Shown here piece after piece: positions 1 to 13,589 of a stretch of 64,000 bases of DNA. The number at the start of each line of letters is the position of its first letter. Position 1 is the first letter of the stretch. This DNA comes from Acinetobacter beijerinckii CIP 110307 (lineage in GTDB: Bacteria > Pseudomonadota > Gammaproteobacteria > Pseudomonadales > Moraxellaceae), in NCBI RefSeq assembly GCF_000369005.1, contig NZ_KB849764.1, forward strand, positions 749,086 through 813,085, in the 5' to 3' direction. Under the pieces are notes generated by a model. That model made no database searches, was not told the origin of the DNA, and saw nothing but the letters and a program-made list of their open reading frames with translations. The translations under genes and the position numbers were made by a program.

Positions 1-479
<479 letters not shown>

Positions 480-485
480 TTAATG

Positions 486-509
486 AATAAAAAGATGTAT
501 TTTCATACA

Positions 510-511
<2 letters not shown>
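486..511 (-). terminator. Weak hairpin with U tract between kdsA and eno
   Basis: On the minus strand GATGTAT (511-505) and ATACATC (500-494) form a 7 bp stem with a 4-base loop, followed by a run rich in T. It overlaps the kdsA stop codon. The stem is AT-rich, so it may only partly reduce read-through into eno. Confidence 0.35.
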
Positions 512-1367
<856 letters not shown>

Positions 1368-1397
1368 TTAGACTTTCCCAATATATTCAAATTCACA

Positions 1398-3402
<2,005 letters not shown>

Positions 3403-3855
3403 ATGGCGAATAAAAAACTTTTAATTTGTGCAGCACTCGCAGCAGGTCTTTTATTAACTGCTTGTGTGAAAAAAGAAGAGCCTAAAAACGAAGAGCAGCA
3501 AGAACAGGAATCGAGCGAGACACAAACTGCTCAGCAACCTGAACCTGAAAAAGCTCAAGAGTTCGAATCTTTAGAAAGCGTAAATCAAACTGAAACGACT
3601 CCTCCCGTAATTGAAACAAGTCGTGAAGAAACAGCGAATACAACGACAGAAATTCGTCGTGAAACGCGTCCTGCTGAGCAAACTTCTTCTAGTACTAACG
3701 TGGAATCAACCCCACCAGCTGAACCTAAAAAACCTGTTCAAACAGAACCAAAACCAGTTAAAGCTGAACAGCCAAAGTCTTCAACACCAGCACAAAGTGA
3801 AGATGATGCAGTTGCCGCTGCAATTGCTGCTGCGACACCAGCTTTAAATAATTAA
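3403..3855 (+). CDS. Small Pro/Glu/Gln/Thr-rich lipoprotein, function unknown
   Basis: A 150-residue exported lipoprotein. The N-terminus is MANKKLL plus a hydrophobic stretch ending in the lipobox LLTAC, which puts the lipidated cysteine at about residue 20. The mature part is low in complexity: glutamate and glutamine first, then threonine, then repeated proline-lysine (PAEPKKPVQTEPKPVKAEQP), ending in an alanine-rich tail. It looks disordered, like a periplasmic spacer. The start follows the TATAAT at 3363; no clear ribosome-binding site is visible. A strong terminator follows. I recognise no enzyme domain and assign no function. Confidence 0.8.
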   Translation: MANKKLLICAALAAGLLLTACVKKEEPKNEEQQEQESSETQTAQQPEPEKAQEFESLESVNQTETTPPVIETSREETANTTTEIRRETRPAEQTSSSTNVESTPPAEPKKPVQTEPKPVKAEQPKSSTPAQSEDDAVAAAIAAATPALNN

Positions 3856-3871
3856 ACTTATATATACTTAA

Positions 3872-3910
3872 AAAGCCATGAGTATCCTTATATAACTCAT
3901 GGCTTTTTTA
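3872..3910. terminator. Bidirectional intrinsic terminator
   Basis: AAAGCCATGAGT (3872-3883) pairs perfectly with ACTCATGGCTTT (3895-3906), followed by T residues on the plus strand and preceded by A residues. It serves both the lipoprotein gene and the convergent hydrolase gene ending at 3922. Confidence 0.9.
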
Positions 3911-3921
3911 TACTTTAGAAT

Positions 3922-5010
3922 TTATGAATAATTTTTGAAAAAATCTGCAATGAGTCTTGATGCCCACGACTTAACATGGATACTTTCGTAAAACCCGCAA
4001 TGACTTCCCTTTTTAGTTGTAATTACCGCAATATTATCCATCTGCTGAATTACCGCTTTGTATGGCTCTAAATTTTTTATTGAACAAACTGGGTCATCTT
4101 CCGCATTCAGAACCATCAATGGAATTTTTATATTTTCCAATACGTAAATTGGATTAATCGCTCTACAATAACTTTGATAATCTTCAAACCCTGCCATTTT
4201 GAAATATTCTTTTTCAAAAGCTTCCAAGTTCGTCGTTGCCAATACTCGCTCAAGAGAACCAATCTGAGTCCACGTATTTTGATATGGATAAATAAAATAC
4301 TTAAACAATTTTTTTGTCATCATTTTACTGTAAAAAGGATGTACATTTTTAAAACCAAGTTCTGTGTTGTAGCCTGGACACATTGCAAAAGCAGCTTTAA
4401 ATGGTGTATCCACACCTTGTTCACCTAAATAGCGAACTAACAATCCTGTTCCCGCAGAAGAACCAACGGCATATAAATCAGAATCAGCAAACATAGTTTG
4501 AATATATTCAAGTTGCTCTTTTAAGTCACTGGTTGAACCAAACAGTGATATACGTGGGATTGGCATCGGTAAGCCCGCATGTCCTCGACGTAAACATAGA
4601 GCGATTCGCCAGCCTGTATATTCATGTAAATCCTTAACTAACTCACGCATACTTTCAGGAGTTCCTGTAATGGTATGCATGATTACGATCGTTGGAGTTT
4701 CTGGAGGAAGATCATAGCCATACCAAGCAATCGCAGTTACGCCACCATCACGCATGGTTAATTGATCAATGCGATCATATTCTAGTTTAATTGTTTTCTT
4801 TCTAATCACATCAAAATACAAAAGATGCATATGCGTGTTGCTAAGCCATGGCGTTGGCCGATATTTTTGCTTTAATTGCGGTAGTTTATCCAAGACATGT
4901 TTAATTTTTCCCTTAGGGTCATAGTACATTTTAGGCTGTTCAGCGCCTAATACCACATCGAATAACTCTAAGCCCAAAACTTTAAACTTATCTAATATAG
5001 ATATTTTCAT
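3922..5010 (-). CDS. YheT-type alpha/beta hydrolase
   Basis: A 362-residue alpha/beta-fold hydrolase of the YheT/ABHD1-3 group (COG0429-like). The oxyanion/loop region IVIMHTITGTPES lies near residue 110, the nucleophile motif GSSAG near 185, the acid in LNAEDDPVC and the base in KKGSHCGFYES near the C-terminus. The substrate is unknown; relatives act on lipids or esters. An AGGTGG ribosome-binding site stands 9 bases before the ATG at 5010; an in-frame TTG at 5019 sits directly against that site and is less likely. It starts 13 bases after the stop of the SGNH esterase gene, so the two are probably one operon. Confidence 0.85.
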   Translation of the reverse strand: MKISILDKFKVLGLELFDVVLGAEQPKMYYDPKGKIKHVLDKLPQLKQKYRPTPWLSNTHMHLLYFDVIRKKTIKLEYDRIDQLTMRDGGVTAIAWYGYDLPPETPTIVIMHTITGTPESMRELVKDLHEYTGWRIALCLRRGHAGLPMPIPRISLFGSTSDLKEQLEYIQTMFADSDLYAVGSSAGTGLLVRYLGEQGVDTPFKAAFAMCPGYNTELGFKNVHPFYSKMMTKKLFKYFIYPYQNTWTQIGSLERVLATTNLEAFEKEYFKMAGFEDYQSYCRAINPIYVLENIKIPLMVLNAEDDPVCSIKNLEPYKAVIQQMDNIAVITTKKGSHCGFYESIHVKSWASRLIADFFKNYS

Positions 5011-5023
5011 ACCCTGCAACCAC

Positions 5024-5746
5024 CTATGACGATGAGTTAAATGTTTGTCGTATCAATGTTGCAACCTGTTGTCCCCAAATAGCATAAATTTCTTTACTTG
5101 GATGAAAACCATCACTTGCCATCGGCAAATCCATTGCTTGAAAACTTTCGATATCATATTGAATGAATCTAAATTGACTTTGTGGGGCTAACCATTGTAG
5201 TAATGTTTGATTCATTTGCTCAGCATATTTCCCAAATAACCAAGCTAATGGATTAGGTAATGCTGGAAAATGCTGCATTGGGGGCACTCCAGAAACAATA
5301 ATCAACTTTGGCTGAAATTGCTTTTGTATTTGAGTAAATAATTGTTTTTGTTGTTTTATCCAAGACTTTGCACTAGTCAATTTGGTCACATCGTTCACAC
5401 CAATAGAGGTTATAACGATATCGTATTTTTTATGCTCTAATTGTTGTACTGCTTGATAAACTTGTTTAGTCGTATCCCCTGTTTTGGCATGGAGTTTCCA
5501 TTGCAAAGTATATTCATTTTTTAGTTGAGAAATAATTGCGCCAGATAATGCATCTTGTTGTGTCTCAACACCAACGCCTGCCGCTGCTGAATCCCCTAAA
5601 ATAAGTAAAGAGAGCGGATCACCTTGTCCTGCAAGACCATCACGATCACCACTCGCTTCTATAAGTCGTAGTGTGTCTTTACGGACTTTTACACCTTGTA
5701 TAACAATTATTGGTAGTAATGCAAAAGTTGAAAGCTGTAACCACAT
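5024..5746 (-). CDS. SGNH/GDSL-family esterase with N-terminal membrane anchor or signal
   Basis: A 240-residue SGNH hydrolase. Block I is GDSAAAG with Ser53, block III is GVNDV with Asn118, and block V is DGFHPS with Asp212 and His215, so the catalytic residues are present. The first 19 residues are hydrophobic and suggest a signal peptide or anchor, so it acts outside the cytoplasm or at the membrane. Such enzymes deacylate lipids, lysophospholipids or thioesters; the substrate cannot be read from sequence. It is grouped with the YheT-like hydrolase downstream and the NTF2-like gene upstream. Confidence 0.87.
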   Translation of the reverse strand: MWLQLSTFALLPIIVIQGVKVRKDTLRLIEASGDRDGLAGQGDPLSLLILGDSAAAGVGVETQQDALSGAIISQLKNEYTLQWKLHAKTGDTTKQVYQAVQQLEHKKYDIVITSIGVNDVTKLTSAKSWIKQQKQLFTQIQKQFQPKLIIVSGVPPMQHFPALPNPLAWLFGKYAEQMNQTLLQWLAPQSQFRFIQYDIESFQAMDLPMASDGFHPSKEIYAIWGQQVATLIRQTFNSSS

Positions 5747-5775
5747 ACTTATTATCTCAATATTACTTAGGCTAT

Positions 5776-6192
5776 TTACTCAGTTGAGTTTGGTTGATAT
5801 TGAGCGAATCGTGCACCCATTTTTTCTGCTAAAGCAGCCAAACCACTCATTGGACGAATCATCACTTCAAAATCAATAATTTTTCCCTGCGCATTAAAAC
5901 GCACCATATCAATGCCCTTAAGTGATTTTCCACTTACATTAGCACTGAACTCCAATACTACATTTTCACCATCTTCAGTGTAAAAATCACGGTGATAAGT
6001 AAAGTTTTCAAACACCTGAATCACATTAGTCAAAATGAAGAAAACCACATGTTTTCCTTCATAAGGCTTAAAAGCAACAGGTGAACGAAATACAACATCG
6101 TCAGCTAATAAATCATTTAAATTTGTGAGATCACCTGTTTTGATCATCTGATGCCATTTCTCTAGGGCTTGCTTGGTTGTTTCGATTGTCAT
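5776..6192 (-). CDS. NTF2-like / SnoaL-like protein
   Basis: A 138-residue single-domain protein of the nuclear transport factor 2-like fold. The pattern of an N-terminal helix (EKWHQMIKTGDLTNLNDLLADDVVFRSP) followed by strands ending in GIDMVRFNAQGKIIDFEVMIRP is typical of the fold. Members bind small hydrophobic ligands or act as isomerases or dehydratases; no function can be assigned. The start at 6192 is fixed by AAGGAAATTAAA before the ATG. The frame is open 21 codons further, without a ribosome-binding site. It lies 70 bases after fadH and may belong to the same transcript. Confidence 0.8.
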   Translation of the reverse strand: MTIETTKQALEKWHQMIKTGDLTNLNDLLADDVVFRSPVAFKPYEGKHVVFFILTNVIQVFENFTYHRDFYTEDGENVVLEFSANVSGKSLKGIDMVRFNAQGKIIDFEVMIRPMSGLAALAEKMGARFAQYQPNSTE

Positions 6193-6262
6193 TTTAATTT
6201 CCTTATAATTTAGCTTATGAAGTTTGAGACATTCCCTGCATAGAGAATGTCTCATCTTTTAA

Positions 6263-8380
<2,118 letters not shown>

Positions 8381-8410
8381 TCTGATGAGTCATTTTTATA
8401 ACGGATCATT

Positions 8411-8971
8411 ATGTCACTCGCCCATGTTTTATTGACAAGCTTATTAGAAAAGCCAAGTACTGGCTTTGAATTGGCTCGTCGTTTTGATCGCTCTATGGGC
8501 TTCTTTTGGAATGCGACTCATCAACAAATCTATCGTGAACTCAATGGGATGCAAAAAAAAGGATGGATTTCAACGATAGAAGAACAGACAGCAAATAGTA
8601 GAAAGAAAACCTATCAAATTGAACAACTGGGAAGAATACAACTTGCTTCATGGATTGAACAACAAAGTGAACCTGCTCAACTTCGTGATGACTTAATGGT
8701 TCGATTAAGAGCTGAAGCTCAACTTGGTGGTAACAAAATATTACCTGAGTTAGAACGTCACTTAATTTTACACAAAGAAAAATTAAGTCTTTATCAAGCA
8801 ATCCATGATAAAGACTTTAAAGACAATGAACCCACGAACCGTGTTTTGTTTATTCATAAAATGATTCTAGAACTCGGTATCATTAAAGAAAATGAATGGA
8901 TAAAATGGCTGGAACAAATGATTCCTCAACTGAAGAAGTTTGAAGAAGCAAACAATATTGGAGAAAAATAA
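8411..8971 (+). CDS. PadR-family transcriptional regulator
   Basis: A 186-residue DNA-binding protein. The N-terminal winged helix starts at LAHVLLTSLLEKPSTGFELARRFD and continues through WNATHQQIYRELNGMQKKGWI, a typical PadR signature. The C-terminal half has the helical Vir_C-type dimerisation look. PadR proteins are usually ligand-released repressors of a neighbouring operon. It shares a promoter region with fadH and overlaps the next hydrolase gene by one base (TAATG), so it probably controls both units. The ligand is unknown; an acyl or aromatic compound is a guess from context. Confidence 0.9.
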   Translation: MSLAHVLLTSLLEKPSTGFELARRFDRSMGFFWNATHQQIYRELNGMQKKGWISTIEEQTANSRKKTYQIEQLGRIQLASWIEQQSEPAQLRDDLMVRLRAEAQLGGNKILPELERHLILHKEKLSLYQAIHDKDFKDNEPTNRVLFIHKMILELGIIKENEWIKWLEQMIPQLKKFEEANNIGEK

Positions 8972-9891
8972 TGCCTTTTTATAGCATGCCTGACCAAGAA
9001 AAATTATTTGTACGACGTGTCGGTGAAGGAGAACCTGTACTCGTATTATCTGGACTGGGTATGCAAAGTTGGCAATGGCTACCCTTCTTATTTGCTAATC
9101 GTAAACAATATGAATTTATCATTCCAGATTGGCGGGGTTTTGGTGGTTCCAAGAACTGTGCCATTCCTGATCTAGATGCCATTTCAAGTCATTGGAACGA
9201 CATAGATTCTCTAATTCATCAGTTGAAATTGGATCAATTTATTCTTATGGGTTATTCCATGGGTGCAACCACAGCCATGCATGGCATGAAACACGGAAAA
9301 TTAGCTGAAAAACTGAAAGCTTACTTACATATTGATCAAACGCCTAAAATTTCTGTAGATGACTCTTGGCAGTATGGTTTGTTTGGACAAAAGCAATCAC
9401 GTTTTAAAAATTTACTTCTCGATATTCAAACCCTATTATTAGAAAATAAATTTGCGGCAAAACTCGAAGATTTACCAAATGATACCCGTTATAAACTTGT
9501 AAGTTTATGGAGCGATTTTATTGAGTTTCAAGGTAGTAATAATTTTAGTCCTAAAGTGGTTAGACTTGCATTAAATCGTCCTGTGCTACAAAAATATTTA
9601 TTACCCATCCAACGTTTAGATTATTTGCTTTGGTATGTAGAAAATTATTTAAATCATGATGAAGATTATAGACAAGCGCTTAGTCAATTGAATTGCCCAA
9701 CCACATTCTTTATTGGACGTGCATCAAGTCTTTATCCAGAAGCTGGACAAACGCTCGTTGCCCAAAGTCTATCGGATGCCAAAGCCGTTTATTTTGAACG
9801 TTCTGGTCATACGCCATTAATTACAGAACCAATGAAATTTAGCAAAGAAATAGGATGCTTTCTTGCGGAACAAACCACTCAAGCGGCCTAA
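8971..9891 (+). CDS. Alpha/beta-fold hydrolase, cotranscribed with padR
   Basis: A 306-residue alpha/beta hydrolase with the oxyanion region LSGLGMQSW near residue 27, DWRGFGGS near 53 and the nucleophile elbow GYSMGA with Ser96. The catalytic histidine is in RSGHTPLI near residue 284. The family includes esterases, lipases and C-C hydrolases; substrate unknown. Its ATG overlaps the padR stop by one base, so translation is coupled. A strong terminator follows. With fadH across the promoter it suggests a small acyl-compound catabolic module. Confidence 0.87.
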   Translation: MPFYSMPDQEKLFVRRVGEGEPVLVLSGLGMQSWQWLPFLFANRKQYEFIIPDWRGFGGSKNCAIPDLDAISSHWNDIDSLIHQLKLDQFILMGYSMGATTAMHGMKHGKLAEKLKAYLHIDQTPKISVDDSWQYGLFGQKQSRFKNLLLDIQTLLLENKFAAKLEDLPNDTRYKLVSLWSDFIEFQGSNNFSPKVVRLALNRPVLQKYLLPIQRLDYLLWYVENYLNHDEDYRQALSQLNCPTTFFIGRASSLYPEAGQTLVAQSLSDAKAVYFERSGHTPLITEPMKFSKEIGCFLAEQTTQAA

Positions 9892-9910
9892 TCAATAATT
9901 GATAAACAAA

Positions 9911-9939
9911 AAAGCCAATCTAGATGATTGGCTTTTTAT
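9911..9939. terminator. Bidirectional intrinsic terminator
   Basis: AAAGCCAATC (9911-9920) and GATTGGCTTT (9926-9935) pair perfectly around a 5-base loop, with T and A runs on the two sides. It lies between the convergent hydrolase and DAHP synthase genes. Confidence 0.9.
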
Positions 9940-9944
9940 ACGTT

Positions 9945-10982
9945 TTATAATCTCATTTGTTCAGCGGCATCTAACAAAACTTGAGCCGTTTTATCCCAAC
10001 CTAAACAACCATCAGTCACTGATTGTCCATATGTCATATCGCAAGAAATCTTTTGATTGCCATCAACTAAATGACTTTCAATCATCACACCACGGACTTT
10101 CGACTCAGTACGTTCTGCAATGATTTGCTTAAAAACATTCGGCTGTTGTAAAGGATCTTTACCACTATTTCCATGACTACAATCAATCACCAATGCAGGT
10201 AAATGTTTATGTTTGAAATGCATTGCTTGAATAGAAGCCAAATCATAATTAGTGCCATGATTTGAACCACGTAAAATCAAATGTGGTAAAGGGTTACCTT
10301 CACTATGCAGAATCGCAGGTAAACCCTGTTGAGTCATCCCCAAGAATTGATGACCATGCAGTGCTGATTGAATCGCATCCAAAGCAATCTGAATTGAACC
10401 ATCCGTTCCGTTTTTGAAACCAATGCTGTATGGCATATGACTAGAAATTTCACGATGAATTTGTGATTCACTGGTACGTGCACCAATTGCACCCCAAGCC
10501 AATAAATCATCAAAATAGCCTGTTGCCATCGGACTTAAAATTTCACTCGCAATTGGCAAACCTTTTTCGATAAGCTGCAAATAAAGTGCACGAGACTGTT
10601 CTAAACCAAGTTGTAAATCTGATGATCCATCTAAATTTGGATCATATAAAAAACCTTTCCAACCGACAGTGGTACGCGGTTTCTCAATATAGGCACGCAT
10701 CACTAAGAATATTTGATCTTTTACTTGTTCTTGTAGTTGTTGTAGCCGATCAGCATATTCGAGTACTGCAATAGGATCATGAATCGAGCAAGGACCTGTA
10801 ATCACCATTAAGCGATGATCATGCCCAGATAAAATATTCTGAATCGTTTGACGATGTTTTGAAATTTGCTGCGCTAAATTTGCAGACAAGGGAAACTGTG
10901 CTTTGAGTTGTGATGGTAAGCTAAGCATTGATTCTTTTGTATGTGTTTGTGGTTGTGTCAAAGCAGTATTTAAAGCATTCAT
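9945..10982 (-). CDS. aroG: 3-deoxy-7-phosphoheptulonate (DAHP) synthase, AroFGH class I type
   Basis: A 345-residue cytoplasmic enzyme making DAHP from phosphoenolpyruvate and erythrose 4-phosphate, the first step of the shikimate pathway to Tyr, Phe and Trp. Blocks typical of the AroF/G/H type are VITGPCSIHDP near residue 60, EKPRTTVGWKGFLYDP near 99, GARTSESQIHREISS near 167, GFKNGTDGS near 188 and DCSHGNSGKDP near 268. An AAGGAATTGAAAA site precedes the ATG. The paralogue letter is uncertain because which amino acid inhibits it cannot be read. Its leader carries two aromatic-rich short reading frames and an attenuator, so expression should follow aromatic amino acid supply. Confidence 0.93.
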   Translation of the reverse strand: MNALNTALTQPQTHTKESMLSLPSQLKAQFPLSANLAQQISKHRQTIQNILSGHDHRLMVITGPCSIHDPIAVLEYADRLQQLQEQVKDQIFLVMRAYIEKPRTTVGWKGFLYDPNLDGSSDLQLGLEQSRALYLQLIEKGLPIASEILSPMATGYFDDLLAWGAIGARTSESQIHREISSHMPYSIGFKNGTDGSIQIALDAIQSALHGHQFLGMTQQGLPAILHSEGNPLPHLILRGSNHGTNYDLASIQAMHFKHKHLPALVIDCSHGNSGKDPLQQPNVFKQIIAERTESKVRGVMIESHLVDGNQKISCDMTYGQSVTDGCLGWDKTAQVLLDAAEQMRL

Positions 10983-10996
10983 TTTTCAATTCCTTT

Positions 10997-11018
10997 GGAC
11001 TGATCTTCTTCTCAGTCC
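10997..11018 (-). promoter_or_regulatory. Hairpin directly upstream of the aroG ribosome-binding site
   Basis: On the minus strand GGACTGA (11018-11012) pairs with TCAGTCC (11003-10997) around an 8-base purine loop. It begins 6 bases after the stop of leader frame 2 and ends one base before AAGGAA. It has no U tract, so it is not a terminator; a translational control role is inference. Confidence 0.6.
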
Positions 11019-11024
11019 TATCAT

Positions 11025-11117
11025 TTATTTGAGCAAGTGTGATCTAAGTGACGTTGATTTTTTTGCAAAGTAAAACCAAGAAATCTTGCTAAAATATGAA
11101 TAATTGAATGTATGCAT
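11025..11117 (-). CDS. Second aromatic-rich leader peptide of aroG (30 aa)
   Basis: A 30-codon frame with an excellent ribosome-binding site (TAGGAG, 7 bases before the ATG). It lies between the attenuator terminator and aroG. Residues 4, 6, 8, 9 and 14-17 are Phe, Tyr, Tyr, Phe and Trp-Phe-Tyr-Phe: eight aromatic codons in the first 17. This density and the site argue for a translated leader rather than chance. Its stop is followed at once by a hairpin that abuts the aroG ribosome-binding site. A translational sensor of aromatic aminoacyl-tRNA is inferred; a second transcription attenuator is not supported because no terminator follows. Confidence 0.75.
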   Translation of the reverse strand: MHTFNYSYFSKISWFYFAKKSTSLRSHLLK

Positions 11118-11151
11118 GTTATTTCTCCTAAAGTCATGATTATCAAAGCAT

Positions 11152-11181
11152 AAAAAAACCTGATCGGTGTTGCCGATCAGG
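11152..11181 (-). terminator. Attenuator terminator in the aroG leader
   Basis: On the minus strand CCTGATCGG (11181-11173) pairs with CCGATCAGG (11167-11159), followed by seven T (11158-11152). It lies 48 bases after the stop of leader peptide 1. Competing segments upstream include GTTGCC and CCTGAT, which can pair with parts of this hairpin, and GGGCA/TGCCC, as expected for an anti-terminator arrangement. Confidence 0.88.
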
Positions 11182-11229
11182 TATTAACTGGTTGGGCAAC
11201 CTTTTTGCTGCCCGAAACGCATCAGGCAA

Positions 11230-11286
11230 CTAAATATATTGCCAAAAATAAAAGTATGCGTTTGTGTTTACAGTATGCTTTAACAT
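11230..11286 (-). CDS. First aromatic leader peptide of aroG (18 aa)
   Basis: The frame encodes MLKHTVNTNAYFYFWQYI. Six of the last eight residues are aromatic (Tyr, Phe, Tyr, Phe, Trp, Tyr), just before the stop. It lies after a good promoter and before a strong terminator, the classic layout of an attenuated amino-acid operon. The ribosome-binding site is weak. Stalling at the Tyr/Phe/Trp run when charged tRNA is low should favour the anti-terminator and let polymerase reach aroG. Confidence 0.85.
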   Translation of the reverse strand: MLKHTVNTNAYFYFWQYI

Positions 11287-11323
11287 GTTTATTTCAAATA
11301 TCTAAAAACTGTTCCTAACTCTT

Positions 11324-11352
11324 AAATTACGCACTATTTCAGCATTTGACAA
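11324..11352 (-). promoter_or_regulatory. Predicted aroG leader promoter
   Basis: On the minus strand TTGTCA (11352-11347) and TAATTT (11329-11324) are 17 bases apart. Transcription would begin near 11317, 31 bases before the leader peptide 1 start. That gives an aroG leader of about 335 bases. Confidence 0.7.
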
Positions 11353-11598
11353 GCATTTTTTATCTTTTTTAATTAAAACTTCAAAATAGTAAAATTTGAC
11401 CTTTGTTGGATTCCCCCATAGAATAGTTGAAAAATAAACCAATTTGAGATCACGCCAATGAAGTAAGTCCTATTTCTATCATCAAATTTCCTTTTTCTTT
11501 TTGATGTGCAAAATAGACTTATCTATCGTTTAGCGATTTTTTATTTTTCAAAAATATCTATTTCACCTATTTTGCATATCCTGTTTATGAGGTTTCTT

Positions 11599-13173
11599 AT
11601 GACTCAACAGGCATGTATAGTTTCAAACTTATCACTCGAACTTGCTCAGCAAAAACTGTTTGACCATCTTACTTTCCAGCTACCTTTGTATCAGTTTACA
11701 GGTCTGATCGGACGTAATGGTCAAGGCAAGTCATTACTCATGTCTATTTTACAAAAGCAAATGACAACAGAGCTGCCCTATTCAGGTCAAATCTTATGGC
11801 AAAATCCACATGAATATCTCGCTCAGATTGAACGTGTACAAACTTCTACAATTGCTCAGACCTTAGACATTGAAGATTTATATTTATGCTTCGAACGCAT
11901 TCAGCAAGGTATCGCATCATTTGCAGATTACGAGCAGGTTGAAAATCTCTGGCATTTACCAACTGAATGGCAACAACTTTTAGAAAGTGCAAACCTACCT
12001 ACAGCGCTGGATACTCCTACTCAAAATTTGAGTGAAGGTCAAAAAACTAAATTAGCATTGTGCCGCTTATTTTTACTTAAAGATCATTACCTATTACTAG
12101 ATGAACCCAGTAATCACTTGGACACACTAGGACGTGAATGGTTAATTCAACAAATGGCTCAACACCCTACAGGCGGATTGATTATCAGTCATGATCGACA
12201 ACTGCTGTCTCACGTACAAGGCATTTTCTCTTTAAATCAACTCGGATTACATTATTACGGTGGCAACTATGCGCTATATCAGCAGCAACACCATTTAAAA
12301 GTTGAAGCATTATCACACGCAGTGCAACAAGAAAAGCGTGAGTTAAAGCAACTGAAAGAACAGCAACATCAAAGCCAGATAAAAGCTCAGAAACGGCAAA
12401 AATCTGGTGAAAAGCTAAGGGCTTCTGGTTCACAAGCACCAATTTTATTGGATGCCAAGAAAGAACAATCTGAGCAATCTCTTTCGCACTTACGAAAACA
12501 ACAGAGCAAACAGCTTGCAGATGCAAAAGATGAGTTACAGCAAAAACAAACGCAACTGGAGCATCTCAAATCACAGTCTTTTGAATTTACTCAAACGACT
12601 GGTAAATCAGGTGAAATCTTACGCTGTCAGCAATTACAACTGACTTATGCAAAAACACAGCCAATTGATCTAACCCTAACAACTGGTGAAAAATTGCATT
12701 TAAGTGGCGCAAACGGTACGGGTAAATCCACTTTACTCAAAACCCTTCAAGGCTTAATCCCGCCACTTGCAGGAGAGATTTATTGCAAAGTAAGTGCTGT
12801 CTATCTGGATCAGAATCTTTCATTACTCAATGAAAATCTATCTGCCGTTGAATATCTATGTGGTATAGATTCAAATCTGACCGAGCAACAGGCACGCACC
12901 CTATTAGGCAACCTACAAATCCGTAGAGATAAGGCGTTGAGTCCTTTAGCAAAATTGAGCGGTGGAGAACGTTTGAAAGTGGCATTGTTGGGTTTAAAAC
13001 AACAAGCCGTTGAGTTGTTACTTCTCGATGAACCAGAGAACCATCTCGATATCGAATCGCGTGAATTACTAGCACAAGCAATTCGTTCCTATAATGGTGC
13101 TGTGATATTGGTATCGCATGATAAAAATTTTGTTCAAGAATGCGGAATCAATGAAAGCTATTTACTGAGTTAA
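11599..13173 (+). CDS. ABC-F family ATPase
   Basis: A 524-residue protein with two ABC ATPase domains and no membrane segment. Domain 1 has Walker A GRNGQGKS, signature LSEGQKTKL and Walker B LLLDEPSNHLD. A charged, Gln/Lys-rich linker lies at about residues 225-330. Domain 2 has GANGTGKS, LSGGERLKV and LLLDEPENHLD. ABC-F proteins act on ribosomes, in translation quality control or antibiotic protection; which applies here is unknown. TGAGG six bases before the ATG at 11599 supports this start over in-frame ATGs at 11506 and 11587. It is a single-gene unit. Confidence 0.9.
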   Translation: MTQQACIVSNLSLELAQQKLFDHLTFQLPLYQFTGLIGRNGQGKSLLMSILQKQMTTELPYSGQILWQNPHEYLAQIERVQTSTIAQTLDIEDLYLCFERIQQGIASFADYEQVENLWHLPTEWQQLLESANLPTALDTPTQNLSEGQKTKLALCRLFLLKDHYLLLDEPSNHLDTLGREWLIQQMAQHPTGGLIISHDRQLLSHVQGIFSLNQLGLHYYGGNYALYQQQHHLKVEALSHAVQQEKRELKQLKEQQHQSQIKAQKRQKSGEKLRASGSQAPILLDAKKEQSEQSLSHLRKQQSKQLADAKDELQQKQTQLEHLKSQSFEFTQTTGKSGEILRCQQLQLTYAKTQPIDLTLTTGEKLHLSGANGTGKSTLLKTLQGLIPPLAGEIYCKVSAVYLDQNLSLLNENLSAVEYLCGIDSNLTEQQARTLLGNLQIRRDKALSPLAKLSGGERLKVALLGLKQQAVELLLLDEPENHLDIESRELLAQAIRSYNGAVILVSHDKNFVQECGINESYLLS

Positions 13174-13226
13174 TCTTTAAATGACATAGATCATCATGGA
13201 AACAATGCGCATCATGCTGATTACTT

Positions 13227-13589
13227 TTAACGAACTAAACCTTGTGGCTGTAAAATGATTAAGCCTGCACCACACAGCACAACAAGACCACCTAGAATAT
13301 CCCAACGTGTCAGCATCACTTGATCAACGTAGCGCAGCCACAACAAGGCGGTAAAAATATAGATCCCGCCATAGGCTGCATAAATACGACCTGATGCTGC
13401 TGGATGCAAAGTCAGCAACCAAACAAACATAGCCAAACTTAAAACCGTTGGAATCCACAACCAATATGATTTTCCTTGATTCAAAATCAAATATGGAAAA
13501 TAACAACCTAAGATTTCAGCAATTGCTGTGACGAAAAATAACCCAAATACTTTAAGTACTTGGGTTATCGAGAAAGAAGGTTCAAACAT
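13227..13589 (-). CDS. ynfA: YnfA family (UPF0060) inner-membrane protein
   Basis: A 120-residue protein with four hydrophobic segments. The hallmark [20 protein letters not shown], at about residues 60-80, is the UPF0060/YnfA signature; [11 protein letters not shown] near residue 24 also matches. YnfA proteins resemble small multidrug resistance transporters, and efflux has been reported for some; the physiological role is unsettled. The ATG overlaps the clpA stop by one base (TAATG), so it is translated after clpA. Confidence 0.93.
   Translation of the reverse strand: MFEPSFSITQVLKVFGLFFVTAIAEILGCYFPYLILNQGKSYWLWIPTVLSLAMFVWLLTLHPAASGRIYAAYGGIYIFTALLWLRYVDQVMLTRWDILGGLVVLCGAGLIILQPQGLVR

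Noticed and set aside
11025..11117. Second aroG leader as a second transcription attenuator
   Set aside because: The hairpin after it lacks a U tract and sits against the ribosome-binding site, so a terminator role is not supported.
12185..12569. Open frames on the minus strand inside the ABC-F gene
   Set aside because: Antisense shadows of a well-conserved gene, without ribosome-binding sites or family features.
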